A stretch of DNA of 64,000 nt from Sinotaia quadrata (Eukaryota; Mollusca; Gastropoda; Architaenioglossa; Viviparidae): positions 104,055,375-104,119,374 of the forward strand of contig CM054179.1 of NCBI GenBank assembly GCA_028829895.1. The letters are read 5' to 3'. The notes beneath the pieces are model-generated. The model was not told the DNA's origin. It worked only from the letters and a program-made list of their open reading frames with translations, and did not search any database. Below, piece by piece: positions 32,483 to 45,700 of this stretch; within the stretch, counting starts at the first letter, position 1, and each line of letters starts with the position of its first letter. A program made the translations under genes and the position numbers.

Positions 32483-32701
32483 GATTGTTTCATTATAAAA
32501 CATGCAGCACTTCATTAGCTCCCAATTCTTATAGCAGCAGTATATTGCGGTACATTGCAGTTTTGAAAGAGAATGTTTGTGCTTTGAGAGCTGAAAAGAA
32601 AAGAGATGAGGAACAATAAAATTGTTAAATAACACAGACGATAGGTTTCAAAAATACTTGGTAAGAGACATGTGCGTAATTTTGAGCAAACACAATTACT
32701 A

Positions 32702-32845
<144 letters not shown>

Positions 32846-33478
32846 AAAGAGTTATTCTCGTTACGATGTGATGAGTTCTAGATGGCGAGTCGGACAGTTT
32901 TTCCTGTTTATTAATAAATAATCGTGTACTCCAGACAGTAACTGGCATGGTGTTGGCATTACAGCGGGACACGTTCAGGATCTTGAAACGTGTCTTTAAG
33001 TGCTATCTTCTTGTTTGTTTGCGTGTCAGTGAGTTTTTGTGTTTATGAGTGTTTGTGTATATAAGTGTGAGTGCGCGTGTTTGTCTGATATGAGTGTGTG
33101 TAAACAAAGCCGAAATGTTGAAATAATTTACTGGGGTCCATAAAAGCACTGGCGTGTTTTGAAAGTACTGTTTGAGGTTTATAAAACAATGTAAACAACG
33201 TGCTACGAATGCGCTGACTGGGGTGCTTTACAAACTCTGACAAAGGTCCATGAAATAATGACTGTGGTACACAAAACAGTACTAAGAGTACAAGAAACAC
33301 TAACGTGAAGTGCATATAACCATTGTTATTGGTACACGAAAACACTGAATGATAAAAATTGAAACATTTAATTTCTTTAAAATTCTTTTGAATAGCGATT
33401 TATTTTGGATTGACTTCATCAGAAGTGTTCCTTCAGAAGCCAGGTGTTACACTTCGTTCTTGATCTTACGTCACAATG
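32846..33478. other. Intergenic DNA, no gene recognised
   Basis: Contains GTGTTTGTG-like runs near 33020-33100. No coding signal; the 100-codon minus-strand frame at 33043-33345 is not supported by any motif. Confidence 0.45.
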
Positions 33479-33479
33479 T

Positions 33480-33872
33480 AGAACGTAGACAAGTCACACT
33501 TCATCTACAAGTAGACAGGCCACACTTTATTCACAGATAGACAAGTTACACTTCATCCACAAGTAGACAATTCATACTTTATTCATATATAGACAAGTTA
33601 CACTTCATCCACAAGTAGACAATTCATACTTTATTCCATACAGACGAGCCACACTTTATTCATATATAGACAAGTTACACTTTATTCACACACAGACGAG
33701 CCACACTTTATTCATATATAGACAAGTTACACTTTATTCACACACAGACGAGCCACACTTTACTCACCAGTAGACAATTCACACTTTATTCACATAGAGA
33801 CGAGCCTCACTTTATTCATATGTAGACAAGTCACACTTTATTCATATATAGACAAGCCACACTTTATTCTTA
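33480..33872. repeat. Degenerate minisatellite, unit about 27 bp
   Basis: ACACTTTATTCATATATAGA plus CAAGTTAC and variants CACACAGACGAGCC. About 14 units with alternation between AAGTAGACAA-type and CAGACGAGCC-type copies. Confidence 0.92.
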
Positions 33873-34270
33873 ACCTTACTTCCCAAAAAGAATCATATAT
33901 CAAAGCCGGCTTTCAGTTTTAACTTCAGTTTGGCCTTTTATAAATTGACTATCCTCCACGCATTAGTGATGCGACAATGACAAAAATGTATGATGCATGA
34001 GAGACGCTTAGAAATAATAAAGAATAATGAAGATTAATCGAAGAATGATGAGAGCTATGATGCACGCAGAAATAACCAACCACTCAACCAAAGAAAGAAG
34101 CAAACAAACACCACCACCACCATCCCGCCCCAGAAAAGATCTGTTTTTAGAAAGATTTCCGTTTGCAAGCACGATCTGAGTCTTTTTTCCGAACTCCGTA
34201 TTACACTGACTCGCGAACATTAACCTGCCATTACCCAGAGAGAAGTGGAGAGGAGCTTCTTTAGTGAATA
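33873..34270. other. Intergenic DNA, no gene recognised
   Basis: Spacer with a CACCACCACCA run near 34100. The 106-codon minus-strand frame (34008-34328) runs into the adjacent repeat and has no recognisable domain. Confidence 0.45.
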
Positions 34271-34271
34271 T

Positions 34272-34880
34272 CAGTCCTTGGCCAGTAAGTACTTTTAGTC
34301 TTACGTCAGTCCTACGATCAGCAAACAATATCCGTCCTATGGCTAGTAAGTACTTTTAGTCTTACGTCAGTCCTATGATCAGCAAACAATATCCGTCCTA
34401 TGGCTAGTAAGTACTTTTAGTCTTACGTCAGTCCTATGATCAGCAAACAATATCCGTCCTATGGCTAGTAAGTACTTTTAGTCTTACATCAGTCCTTGGC
34501 CAGTAAGTACTTTTAGTCTTACATCAGTCCTTGGCCAGTAAGTACTTTTAGTCTTATATCAGTCCTTGGCCAGTAAGTACTTTTAGTCTTATATCAGTCC
34601 TACGATCAGCAAACAATACCAATCTTATGATCAGTATTTTTAGTCTTATCATAGACTGAGCACTCTCAGTCTATGATCAGTAAACACTACACTATCAATC
34701 TTATGATCAGAAAAAAATACCAGTCTTATGATCAGCACACATTGTAAGTTCTATGTTAAGCAAACACAATATTAGACTATTTATTTCAGCAAACACCTAT
34801 CAGTCTTATAATCAGCAAACACTATCAGTCTTATAATCAGCAAACACTATCAGTCTTATAATCAGAACACATATTAGACT
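34272..34880. repeat. Compound minisatellite of 61-bp and 35-bp units
   Basis: AGTAAGTACTTTTAGTCTTA is shared. In the 61-bp form it is joined to CAGTCCTATGATCAGCAAAC and AATATCCGTCCTATGGCT (copies spaced at 34320, 34381, 34442). In the 35-bp form it is joined to CATCAGTCCTTGGCC (about four copies). The array decays into AGCAAACACTATCAGTCTTA units after 34620. Confidence 0.93.
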
Positions 34881-35240
34881 TATATTTATGTTTGCAATCT
34901 CATCATTTAGTAACTTGCTAAATAAATAATTCTTTGAGTAAAGGTTTCTTATTTCATATTTAATACTTTTTGCTTTTGAATTTGGTGTTTTTCAGTTTCT
35001 ATTTTTGACAGTACGCCCCTTGGGCCTTGGTAACATGCATACGGTTGATTGATTTAGCTTTTATTGTAAGAAATAACGGTGCTCGTGGTGATTTAATTAT
35101 TATTGTCCATCAAATGAGTGCAGCACTAACCAGGGAAAGGCATTATTTTAAGATTTATAATGGTAAGTGCTGGACGGTACCCTTGACAGGCTAACTCTGG
35201 GCCCCACGTTATCAACGCGATGCTTTCGATCCTAAACTCA
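34881..35240. other. Intergenic DNA, no gene recognised
   Basis: AT-rich spacer. No coding signal. Confidence 0.5.
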
Positions 35241-35462
35241 AGAGCGCGCGCGCGCGCACGCACACGTACACGCATATACACATACACGCACATGCATATA
35301 AACATATGCACACACACACATATACACACACACACACACGCACTCCACCCCCCCGCACACACACACACGCACTCCACCCCCCGCACACACCCACACGCAC
35401 GCACACACACACACATACACACACACACGCACATGCACATACATGCACACACATATACACTG
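35241..35462. repeat. GC/CA compound microsatellite
   Basis: GCGCGCGC followed by imperfect CA with a duplicated CGCACTCCACCCCCCGCACA block (near 35339 and 35369). His/Thr-rich and Val/Cys-rich frames are artefacts. Confidence 0.96.
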
Positions 35463-35940
35463 ACCATTCATTTTTCACTTCCCCTCCAAGATAAAGAGAG
35501 AGAAAAGCACAAAAAGACAATGACGGCTAGGATAGAAGAAAGGGCTTAGGCCTGATGCCTGCCAAAGAGAGAGCTAGACAGCAATGGGGTAAAGATAGCC
35601 AATACACATTAGGCTTTAGGGCCACGTTAGATTAGGGTTGAAAGGGACTTAAGATTTAGCTAGAGTTGTTAGGTTGCTAGAAGGAAATAGAGAAATGTGT
35701 TAAGTAAAAGGAAAAGATGTAGAAAGCATTAGTATTGTGCTGTTTTTTTAAGTGATGGACTTGGCACATTTTATTTTTGTATACAGTGCCACGGACGTTG
35801 TGTACTTTGAAATTTACTGTTTACAGTTACTGTTTGCAGTCCATCCCGTCAGTGCAGATAAGATATAAGATAAGAAAAAGTTATCGCTGTTGACAAGAAC
35901 ATGTGCATCATCTTGTGGTATTATTTATTCATCATGTTAT
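35463..35940. other. Intergenic DNA, no gene recognised
   Basis: Mixed-composition spacer. No recognisable coding region. Confidence 0.45.
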
Positions 35941-36008
35941 GGCATTCATCATCATCATCATCACCACCACCAGCACCATCATCACCATCATCATCATCAT
36001 CATCATCA
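35941..36008. repeat. CAT/CAC trinucleotide tract
   Basis: CATCATCATCATCATCACCA and continuing, of the same type as 3662-3736. Confidence 0.93.
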
Positions 36009-36560
36009 CTCATGTAAAGATGTGTGTTTATTTGCAAAGTAAAGCGATTTTGCTACTTTTTCAAGCATGAGTGAATTCACGTTGCGAATTAGATGAGTCC
36101 ATTTAACTGTTACGTCATCCTTAAGACGTTGTTTAACTGAACATTTGACCACTGTTTTGTTAAAATGTTTTCATCTTATGTTTTACTGCATAATGGTCTT
36201 TCCTTAAAGTATTATTAGTGCTGGAACATTAGTCCTGGGAAATTAGTAAAGTACATTACTACTGGAAGAGTAGATGGATTAGTTGAGATATTAGTACTGG
36301 GACAGTAGATATGGGACCTCACTTCTGGGTATTAGTACTGAGACATTAATACTGGAGCATTTAAGAGACCTTAGTACTGGGGCGCAGTAAGAGACGTTAT
36401 TTCTGTGGCATTAAAAAGAGACATTAATACCAGCGCATCGTCACAAATATCAACCTGCTGGACGGCCATACATTTGACCTAGGAGAGGAAAGTTTGGGTT
36501 GACCCAGAAGAAATGTTAACTACAAGGACAATTGAACACAAATAACACTATATATATATA
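36009..36560. other. Intergenic DNA with decayed ATTAGTACTGGGACA words
   Basis: From 36210 to 36430 the words ATTAGTACTGG, GACATTA and TGGGAC recur about eight times at irregular spacing, a decayed minisatellite. No coding signal. Confidence 0.6.
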
Positions 36561-36778
36561 CTAAATAACCTCATTATGCTATGTCCCCATTAATAACCCC
36601 ATTATGCTATGTATCCATTAACAACCTCATTATGCTATGTATCCATTAATAACCTCATTATGTTATGTCCCCATTAATAACCTTATTATGCTATGTATCC
36701 ATTAATAACCTCATTATGCTATGTATCCATTAACAACCTAATTATGCTATGTATCCATTAATAACCTCATTATGCAAT
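36561..36778. repeat. 28-bp minisatellite, about 8 copies
   Basis: AATAACCTCATTATGCTATG plus TATCCATT, spaced at 28 bp (for example 36601 and 36629). Confidence 0.95.
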
Positions 36779-36844
36779 GACCCCCCCAAAAAAAAAAAAC
36801 AAAAAAAAACCCCACACCAACCACCATGCATGTCATCAATAAAA

Positions 36845-37135
36845 TGCACATATTTTTCTCTGTACAATTTCTGGGGAGCAATCTCTCTTGTATACAATCT
36901 CTGGGAAATAATCTAGTATACAATCTCTGGGAAGTGATCTATCTAGTATACAATCTCTGGGAAACAATCTAGTATACAATCTCTGGGAAACAATCTAGTA
37001 TACAATCTCTGGGAAACAATCTAGTATACAATCTCTGGGAAACAATCTAGTATACAATCTCTGGGAAGTGATCTATCTAGTATATAATCTCTGGGGAATA
37101 ATCTTTCTACTGTTCAATCTCTGGGGAACAATCTG
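36845..37135. repeat. 26-bp minisatellite, about 10 copies
   Basis: CAATCTAGTATACAATCTCT plus GGGAAA, perfect through the centre (36965, 36991 and on) and degenerate at both edges with AAGTGATCTATCTAG variants. Confidence 0.95.
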
Positions 37136-37384
37136 TCTAGTAGCATTGTCTCTATACACTGTGAAAGTTGAATTCAACAGTCCACCCACACATAGCTTAT
37201 AATAATAATTACACTCTAAGAACATGAATATAAAAATGGACTTAAACAGCTTTATAAAGTAACATAAAGACAAGAAAAAGATTTGATTAGTATTATTACA
37301 CTGTAAGCACATAAATATAACAATGAACTTAAACATTGGAATAAATAAATGTTTTATAATGTAGCATAAAGACAAGAAAGAGAC
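37136..37384. other. Spacer with decayed copies of the next array
   Basis: Contains isolated TAGTATTATTACACTGTAAG words at 37280-37310, ancestral to the 36-bp array. Confidence 0.5.
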
Positions 37385-37768
37385 TTCGTTATTAGTATTA
37401 TTACACTGTAAGCACAAGAAGACTTGGTTAGTATTATTACACTGTAAGCACAAGAAGACTTGGTTAGTATTAATACATTGTAAGCACAAGAAGACTTGGT
37501 TAGTATTATTACACTGTAAGCACAAGAAGACTTGGTTAGTATTAATACATTGTAAGCACAAGAAGACTTGGTTAGTATTATTACACTGTAAGCACAAGAA
37601 GACTTGGTTAGTATTAATACATTGTAAGCACAAGAAGACTTGGTTAGTATTATTACACTGTAAGCACAAGAAGACTTGGTTAGTATTATTACACTGTAAG
37701 CACAAGAAGACTTGGTTAGTATTATTACACTGTAAGCACAAGAAGACTTGGTTAGTATTATTACTGTA
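37385..37768. repeat. 36-bp minisatellite, about 10 copies, partly in alternating dimers
   Basis: CACAAGAAGACTTGGTTAGT plus ATTATTACACTGTAAG. Variant B has ATTAATACATTGTAAG. Along the centre of the array A and B alternate (A,B,A,B,A,B), with A alone at both ends. The period is a multiple of three, giving a false Cys/Asn-rich open frame of over 200 codons on the minus strand. Confidence 0.96.
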
Positions 37769-38658
37769 TCTTCACAACATACACAATAAGGCAACTCTAT
37801 TATTTTTTAATAATAAAACTATGCAGTGAGGCGCAAGTGGTTAAATTGATTTGTCATTTTTTCTGTAAAGACAAACACATTGTAAAATGTTGGAACGTTC
37901 TTGAAAGGCCTAGTTCAAAAGATTGTAAAGACAAATACATAACGGACACCTGTTCAACGAGTAGAATTTCTTTTAAAACAAAAAAAGTCCAGATTTTTAA
38001 ATGATTGGAGTTACTATACTGATTGGAGTTACTATGGTTTCCAACCACGCAGTATGGCAACCGTAAATGTTTCATTAGAGAAACGTTATATGGGGCTATC
38101 AATTGGTTGTAGAAATAACCAAAATAGTGTAAAGATCTTAAGGGCACAAAGAAGTGGCTACGATTGATCAAACTCGAAATATATTTTCATAGGATAATTA
38201 CATATTAATTATGAATGGACCCCTCCGCCGACGCCAGTTAGAAACTGGTGATTGGTTGAATTTATAACATTTGTTTATTTATGATTACTAAAAAATATTG
38301 TTTGGTTATAGAACTGGAAAAAATGCACAACTACTTAATTATAGAAAGTGATTAAAATCTGGGAAATATTGGTAATATACGTTTATAAAAATAATTATTG
38401 ACTGAACGCAGACACGGCAAAACGAATACAATAACTCTACATTCATATCCCCCCCCCCCAGCTCGCCCTCTCTTCGAAAAATATCGACTGAATAAAGCAG
38501 TGCCATTCGTTGTTCCCCCCCCCCCCTTTAAACAACGTGATGTCGCCTACGCCGTAAGGCATTTAAAAGGACGTTAAAAGAAAAAGGAAAAACGTTTTTG
38601 AGTATCGGTTAAGACGCCACAAGATCTCATGCATCTTGTATATATATAATACAGATCA
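37769..38658. other. Intergenic DNA, no gene recognised
   Basis: AT-rich, with two C homopolymers (38450-38459 and 38515-38527). No coding signal. Confidence 0.5.
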
Positions 38659-38984
<326 letters not shown>

Positions 38985-39933
38985 TGCTGCAGTTTAACAA
39001 CATGGATGCAGTACCAATTGACTGAAGGCGCGTCAACCACAGGGATAAATGCATACATGTATATGTTATAATTGAATCTTCTGACTGTAAAAATGTTCAC
39101 CTTTTGAATCTAGGAACTTCATAGGTTCGAAATTAAATGTAATTGTAGGCAGACAAAGTGTGCTAAAAATAAAATTGTCCAGGTGACTTGTGTTCTAATA
39201 TTAATATAATACCAAATATATTTTGAAACTGTATCTTGCAATTTCTAACCGGACAGTGACTATTTTTGCACACTCCAAAGTAATTAATTAAAAAACTGTA
39301 ATTAATGCATTTTGCTTTTCTTTTTTAAAATTTCTCCACATGCTTTGTTTCTTTAATGCAAATTATGAATATCGTCTCTTGCGCCTTTTACGTCGACCAA
39401 GAAATGAACTAAACACGAATTTAGAACTGTGAGATCAAAGATCAGCAGATATACAGATATGCATGAATGGGTGAGGTCAAAAGTCAGAGAATTGCTTTGA
39501 ACTGGAGGAAGCAAGGAATCAAGAAAAAAAGTGGCGTGGTGGATATTAGGAGTTGTAAGATTGAGGCGAGCAGCTGTTTTGTCTCTTTCTTAAGAAAACG
39601 GTAGGCACTGCTGATGAATCAGAAGTGAGTTGCAGTAATCAAGTTTTGGCAGAATTAACGAACTTTGTTTTTGTTCTAAATGGCTTTGACTGAGAGAAGG
39701 TTGCGAATAAAGATATGGTTATCGTCAAATTACATGGTACATGTCTGCATGTAAGATATGCCATCTGGTTAAACTTACCTGAATATATTCTTCATTTGCT
39801 GATGTAGTGAAAAACAACTTTATGGTGAAATTTGACAGCCATGTTCATATTATTTTAAAGAGAATCGAAGATCTTTTCCAACATCTCTTCATTTCCAGGA
39901 AAATAAGGAACTTATTATTCTATTTTTACCTTA
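38985..39933. other. Intergenic DNA, no gene recognised
   Basis: Mixed spacer without coding signal or obvious repeat. Confidence 0.5.
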
Positions 39934-39970
39934 AACGCGCGCGCGCGTGCGTGCGTGCGTGCGTGCGTGC

Positions 39971-40022
<52 letters not shown>
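39934..40022. repeat. Compound GC/GCGT/GT/GA microsatellite
   Basis: CGCGCGCGCG, then GTGC units, then GT, then GA, each step changing one base of the previous dinucleotide phase. A purine-rich tail runs on to about 40335. Confidence 0.97.
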
Positions 40023-40023
<1 letters not shown>

Positions 40024-40335
40024 CAGAGAGAAACAAAACAGAGGAGAGATAGACAGACAAAGAGAGAAGATAAATCGAGAAACTGAGACAGAGAAGGAAA
40101 GTAAAGAAAAAAGAAAGAAAGGAATGCAGGTAAAAGAAATATTTAAAAGCAAGGAAGAAAAGCAAAATAGAAAACACAAGAACAAAGATAGAAAAGTTAG
40201 AGAATTAAAGGCAAAACAGAACTAAGGGGAGGGAATTGAAGATACAGTGTGAGAGAAAGAATAGGAAGAGAGAAAAATATCAGGAAGATAGATAATCATT
40301 CACACTGACAGACAGTGATCTAGACAGAAAGAGAG
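40023..40335. repeat. Purine-rich low-complexity tract
   Basis: A/G-dominated sequence joining the GA run to the GATA array. Confidence 0.85.
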
Positions 40336-40337
40336 AA

Positions 40338-40657
<320 letters not shown>

Positions 40658-41150
40658 GAAAAATGTCATTAAAAGACAGATTAGTAGTCGCTTTCAAAGT
40701 ACATTTTGTTGTAAACATATGACTGACAACAATACATTGAAAAGGGTTTCTAAAATTATGCTTGTATATTTTATCCTTCTCAAAGGGAGACAATCCAGAA
40801 AGAAGGGCCACGAGCCATTGCATGGTTCGCGTGGAATTGACAACACCGTCACATCCATTCCCACTTTGGCTGTGCGGCAGGAAAGTATAGCAGAGTGCCT
40901 GACCACACTGCAGCCTTCCAGTTCCAAGTAACCGCTCTTGTGGCATGCAGAGACGTGCCATGTTCGGACGAATATCATATCTAAGGTCACAAGACTTTCA
41001 GGAAGGATGGTACCGCGGTCCTCTGCTGTCTTTCTTTTACTGACGTACTCTTGGACGTACGGAAGCAATGAAAGTAACAAGCAAGGTCAGCATTTAGTCC
41101 ATCGTTTCAGTGTCGTCACGAGAAATTCGTGACAGAATTGTCTTATCTAG
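40658..41150. other. Unique GC-richer island, no gene recognised
   Basis: From about 40780 to 41130 the composition rises toward that of the coding islands, and frames of 70-128 codons are open on both strands. Neither translation shows a motif I recognise, and no clear splice pair bounds it. It could be an exon, an old mobile-element fragment or a non-coding transcript. Confidence 0.35.
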
Positions 41151-41750
41151 ACACCAAATGCTACCGATATATGGCTTGGTTATTGTCATGTCTCAATCTG
41201 TTCTTTCTTCTTACATTTTCTAAAGAACTGCTCCCCATCTCAATCTTTCATTTAATCTGATTTATCTTTCGACTTTTGTTGTTTTCTTTTACATAGTTTT
41301 TCTTGCGATTTTGTTTCTCTTCTTTTCTCGGCCTGTTATATTTTTTTCCTCTACGCCACAATTTGATCTCCATTCTCGTGAGGGAATAATTTCCGTTATC
41401 GCCGTCATTTACTCTTCGATTCCCATAATTAGTTTAGTTTTGCTTACGTTTCTGTGTTTTTACTTAGGTCTTGATGTGTTTTTACTTAAGTCTTGATGTG
41501 TTTTTACTTAAGTCTTGATGTGTTTTGCTTGAGCGCTCTGAATTTTCCTTTATAAACCACTTTTTATTTTCAGACGTTTTAACTGCTGCGTTAGTTTTTT
41601 TTCTGTTTTTCATTTGTTGTTGTTCTCAATTTACATTTCAATTATCATTTTAAAAAAAAACACTTCTTTTAACAGATTGATGTGTAGGCTCTTTTAGTCG
41701 AGTTAGTTTTCTGGGGTTCTCATTTACATTCAGTCGTTTTTTAGAAATAT
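41151..41750. other. Intergenic DNA with a 23-bp triplet
   Basis: T-rich. GTCTTGATGTGTTTTTACTT recurs three times at 41467-41525. No coding signal. Confidence 0.6.
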
Positions 41751-42190
<440 letters not shown>

Positions 42191-42985
42191 TCCCAATTTC
42201 TCCCTTCATTTTTATATATTAATTTTCTTGCTTTGAAATGGATATTCCTGTGTATTGAAAAGAACAGAAATAATGTCGGTATATAATAAATATATATATC
42301 AAGAAAATTAATTCACGAATTAATAAGGTATTGGACTTGAAGGAAGGAAATGCGGTAATTCAAAATTAGATTAAAACGAAATCACGATAACAGTGATAAA
42401 ATAGATTAAGAAAGAGAGAAACCTGTAGAAAAGAAAGAGCAGCAGATAGGTTGAAAGAGAGGATATAAAGAAAGAAAGAGGCAAGAAAAAAATAAAAATT
42501 AGAAACAAATGAATAAAGAAGAAGAATAAACTTCTGAAAGTATTCGTTTTAAAAACAAGAAAGGAATAAGAAAAATGATGATTGAAATAAATAAGTAATG
42601 ATTGATAGAAGAAAACATTTACTCAAAGAAGGATTGCAGGAAAGTAAAAAAAAAATTGAAGATAGAAAGAAAGAAAGATAGATAGAAAGAAGTATAAAAA
42701 GAGACAATAAAGAAGTGTACTGTCAAATCTTTCTTTATTGACGATATTTCATCTTAAAGTTGCTGCTTTAAAACAGCAAAAACAGAATGTTGTAAACACC
42801 AGGTAACGGTGTGTTTTAGTTTATAACACCAGAATAACTTTCTTCTTTAATCAGTTTATTCCTTGCTCTGACTGACATAAATGGCATCAAACAGGATAAA
42901 TATTATATAATTAATCACTGTAAGAAATGAATTATCATGATCTGCTAAAAATATTTAAATGGAAAACATAAATGAGCCGTTTGCG
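42191..42985. other. Intergenic DNA, purine-rich in part
   Basis: A-rich and G/A-rich between 42400 and 42720 (AGAAAGAAAG, GATAGATAG words). No coding signal. Confidence 0.5.
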
Positions 42986-43079
42986 TTCATAGTAGTACTA
43001 GCACTAGCAGAGTGTAAGAGTGTTGAATTTAGTTCATAGTAGTACCAGCACTAGCAGAGTGTAAGAGTGTTGAATTTAG
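42986..43079. repeat. 47-bp direct repeat, two copies
   Basis: GTTCATAGTAGTACTAGCAC plus TAGCAGAGTGTAAGAGTGTT GAATTTA, with a single difference between copies. Confidence 0.96.
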
Positions 43080-43123
43080 TTGCACTCTGAATTGTCGTGA
43101 CGTACTTTCACAAAAGTTGTTTA

Positions 43124-43124
<1 letters not shown>

Positions 43125-43169
<45 letters not shown>
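43125..43169. repeat. TG dinucleotide microsatellite
   Basis: A run of about 20 TG units. Confidence 0.97.
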
Positions 43170-43170
<1 letters not shown>

Positions 43171-43434
43171 TGATAGCAGTCACTTTCAAAATGATGTAAT
43201 TCGATAGACACACAGTAGTTCTGAAACTTTTCTCAGTGTTTGCTTTATTAACTAATATATTTTGACTTTATTATCCGGATTAATTGTGACCTAAAGACAG
43301 GATGGATTTATTGTGAATGAACGACATATTAGTATCTCTTGTTCCTAGTGAAGGAAAGAATAGAACATGGTTAGAATATTATGTCAACGGCTGTTATGTG
43401 AACGAAGAACAGCATTACTTTAATGTGACATTGA

Positions 43435-43615
43435 CTTTAATGTATAATGTGACATTTTAAAAAGAACAACTGTCACCTGAAAGCTGTATGATGTGACATT
43501 TTAAAAAGAACAACTGTCACCTGAAAGCTGTATGATGTGATATTTATAAAAAGAACAACTGTCACCTTAAAGCTGTATGATGTGATATTTTTATAAAGAA
43601 CAACTGTGTAATAAA
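43435..43615. repeat. 44-bp minisatellite, about 4 copies
   Basis: GTGACATTTTAAAAAGAACA plus ACTGTCACCTGAAAGCTGTA TGAT, starting near 43449 and 43493, with decayed edges. Confidence 0.93.
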
Positions 43616-43864
43616 TCTTAAGAATAAATAATAAATAATAAATAAATAAATAATAAATCTTTAACAGAATTGCCATATGACGAAATGTCCTTTCGGCTGG
43701 AATAGTGTGATGGGCTTACTGAACTTTGTAAACGCATAAATTAAAAATCACAGTCCTCGTGACAATTTCATTTGTGGGTGGCATTACACACCAAGCTAAT
43801 GTTGCAGATTATTTATTTTGTTTATCAAAAGAACGATTGACAGAATCAACAAAAGCGGTTACTT

Positions 43865-44065
43865 GTGAAGAAATGAAGTATTGGCTACTGTTGTGTCGCG
43901 TGAATAAATAAAATATTGGCTGCAGTTGTGTCACGTGAAGAAATGAAATATTGGCTACATTTGTGTCACGTGAAGAAATGAAATATTGGCTACATTTGTG
44001 TCACGTGAAGAAATAAAATATTGGCTGCAGTTGTGTCACTTAAAGAAATGAACTATTGTTTGCAG
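43865..44065. repeat. 35-bp minisatellite carrying CACGTG
   Basis: GAAGAAATGAAATATTGGCT plus ACATTTGTGTCACGT, about five copies. The palindrome TCACGTGA is perfect in three consecutive units (CACGTG at 43932, 43967 and 44002). Flanking units have TCGCGTGA and TCACTTAA. Confidence 0.95.
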
Positions 44066-44555
44066 TTGCATGAAGAATTGAACTTTGACGGCAGATGTAG
44101 CATATGAAAAATAAATTTTTATTTTCATATTTGTCGTCCTAAGGTGACTAGCCTTACTTAAAAGCATTGTTTCAATCAATAATAAATATAATAAATCTTT
44201 GTCAATAATTGTGTCAAGTAACAATAAAGCACTGGTCCACAACAGTAAAGTGTTAAAAAAAAATATAGGTGTCAAGTCTATTACAGTAGTGTCACGTCGT
44301 GTCAAAGCAGATAATAATACACTTTTGAATATTTTTTTGTTTGTAAAATGCATCTTGGCATACGCTACTGTTATTCGAAGATTAAAATGAGAGAACAAAA
44401 AAAAAATAACAGAAAATAAAAGCATGCATTTGTCTTGTCTTACAAATGTTTTATGGAAATAAGGCAGACGCTTTGTTTAAAAAATATGTTATTAGATGTG
44501 TGAATGCTATTGTAACTTTAAAAGTAAAGTGCTACACAAACAGATGGTCTTTTCA
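44066..44555. other. Intergenic DNA, no gene recognised
   Basis: AT-rich spacer. The 129-codon minus-strand frame at 44036-44425 is AT-driven and has no motif. Confidence 0.45.
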
Positions 44556-44559
44556 TTAT

Positions 44560-45110
44560 CCCAAGTAATCAAGAATCATAAGTCTTAAATAAAGTCTTCA
44601 TTGTCTGTAACAGTTAAAGATCATTAGTTTCTCAATAAAATCTTCGTTGTCCTTTGTAGTCAAAGATCACATTAATTGATCAAGTCTTTATTATCACTAT
44701 TAGTCTAGGATAATTAGTCATTAGATAAAGTATTTATTATCTTTAATAGTCATTTGATAAGTTATTTGATAAGTCTTCAGTATCCTTATTAATATAGGAT
44801 CAAAGGTCTATGGATGAAGTGTCCATTATCCCTAGCAGTCTGGTAAAATAAGTCTTTAGATAGAGTCTTTATTATCCCTATTAGTCTTGGGTCATAAGGC
44901 ATTAGATGAAGTGTCCATTATCCCTAGCAGTCTGGTAAAGTAAGTCTTTAGATAGAGTCTTTATTATCCCTATTTGTCTTGGGTCATAAGGCATTAGATG
45001 AAGTCTTCATTATTCCTAACAGTCCAGGATTATGTCATTAGAAAAAGACTTTATTATTCTTAATAATCCATGATCATAAGTCATTAGATAAATACTATTA
45101 TTCATTAGTG
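44560..45110. repeat. Degenerate minisatellite, units about 45-60 bp
   Basis: Words AAGTCTTTATTATCCCTA, TTAGTCTTGGGTCATAAG and GCATTAGATGAAGTGTCCAT recur about ten times with indels. One longer segment (GATGAAGTGTCCATTATCCC through TAGATAGAGTCTTTATTATC) is duplicated as a block near 44813 and 44905. Confidence 0.88.
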
Positions 45111-45700
45111 GTTAAGGTAACATCCCATCCGATATTGACTTGTTCAACTATTAGCATTTACAATCCTTATGTCTTAAGATACATACTTCATTAAATCTTA
45201 CATTCGAAGTCACAATCCTTATACCATCAGATACAGACTTCATTGATATGTGTTAGCATTTACAAGACCAAATACTTCATTAACTTTTAGTAGATAATTC
45301 TATGTATTGTAAGATCAGGCTTCGTTAACCATTAGTAGTTTAATCAAAGCCACATAAAAGAGTTGAAATTTCATTAACTTATAGTAGCTAAGGCTATGTA
45401 TCGCAAGATCAAGGCTTCATTAACTATTAGTAGTTATGTCAAAACCACATGAAAGAGCTGATATTTCATTAAATTTTAGTAGTCAAGTTCATAGGCCTTA
45501 AGAGGAAGACGTATGCTATAAAAGAAAGACTCTTTAACCGTATTAGCAATAAATAAGCCATTAGATAAACGTACGTGAACCTTTAAAATCCAAAACCATA
45601 ATGTAAGATAACAAATTATTTAATTAGATCCTCAAAGTCATCGAGAGAAATTTCAAGCTTCTTTATCTTTGCAGGTCCACTAAGGCAATATGACGCTATA
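45111..45700. repeat. Strongly decayed minisatellite
   Basis: ACTTCATTAACTTTTAGTAG and related words recur at irregular spacing to about 45480, after which the sequence is plain spacer. Confidence 0.6.

Noticed and set aside
37073..37794. 222-codon Cys/Asn/Gln repeat protein (CLQCNNTNQVFL-like)
   Set aside because: Period of 36 bp keeps two minus frames open at once; the alternating variants are explained by DNA-level exchange.
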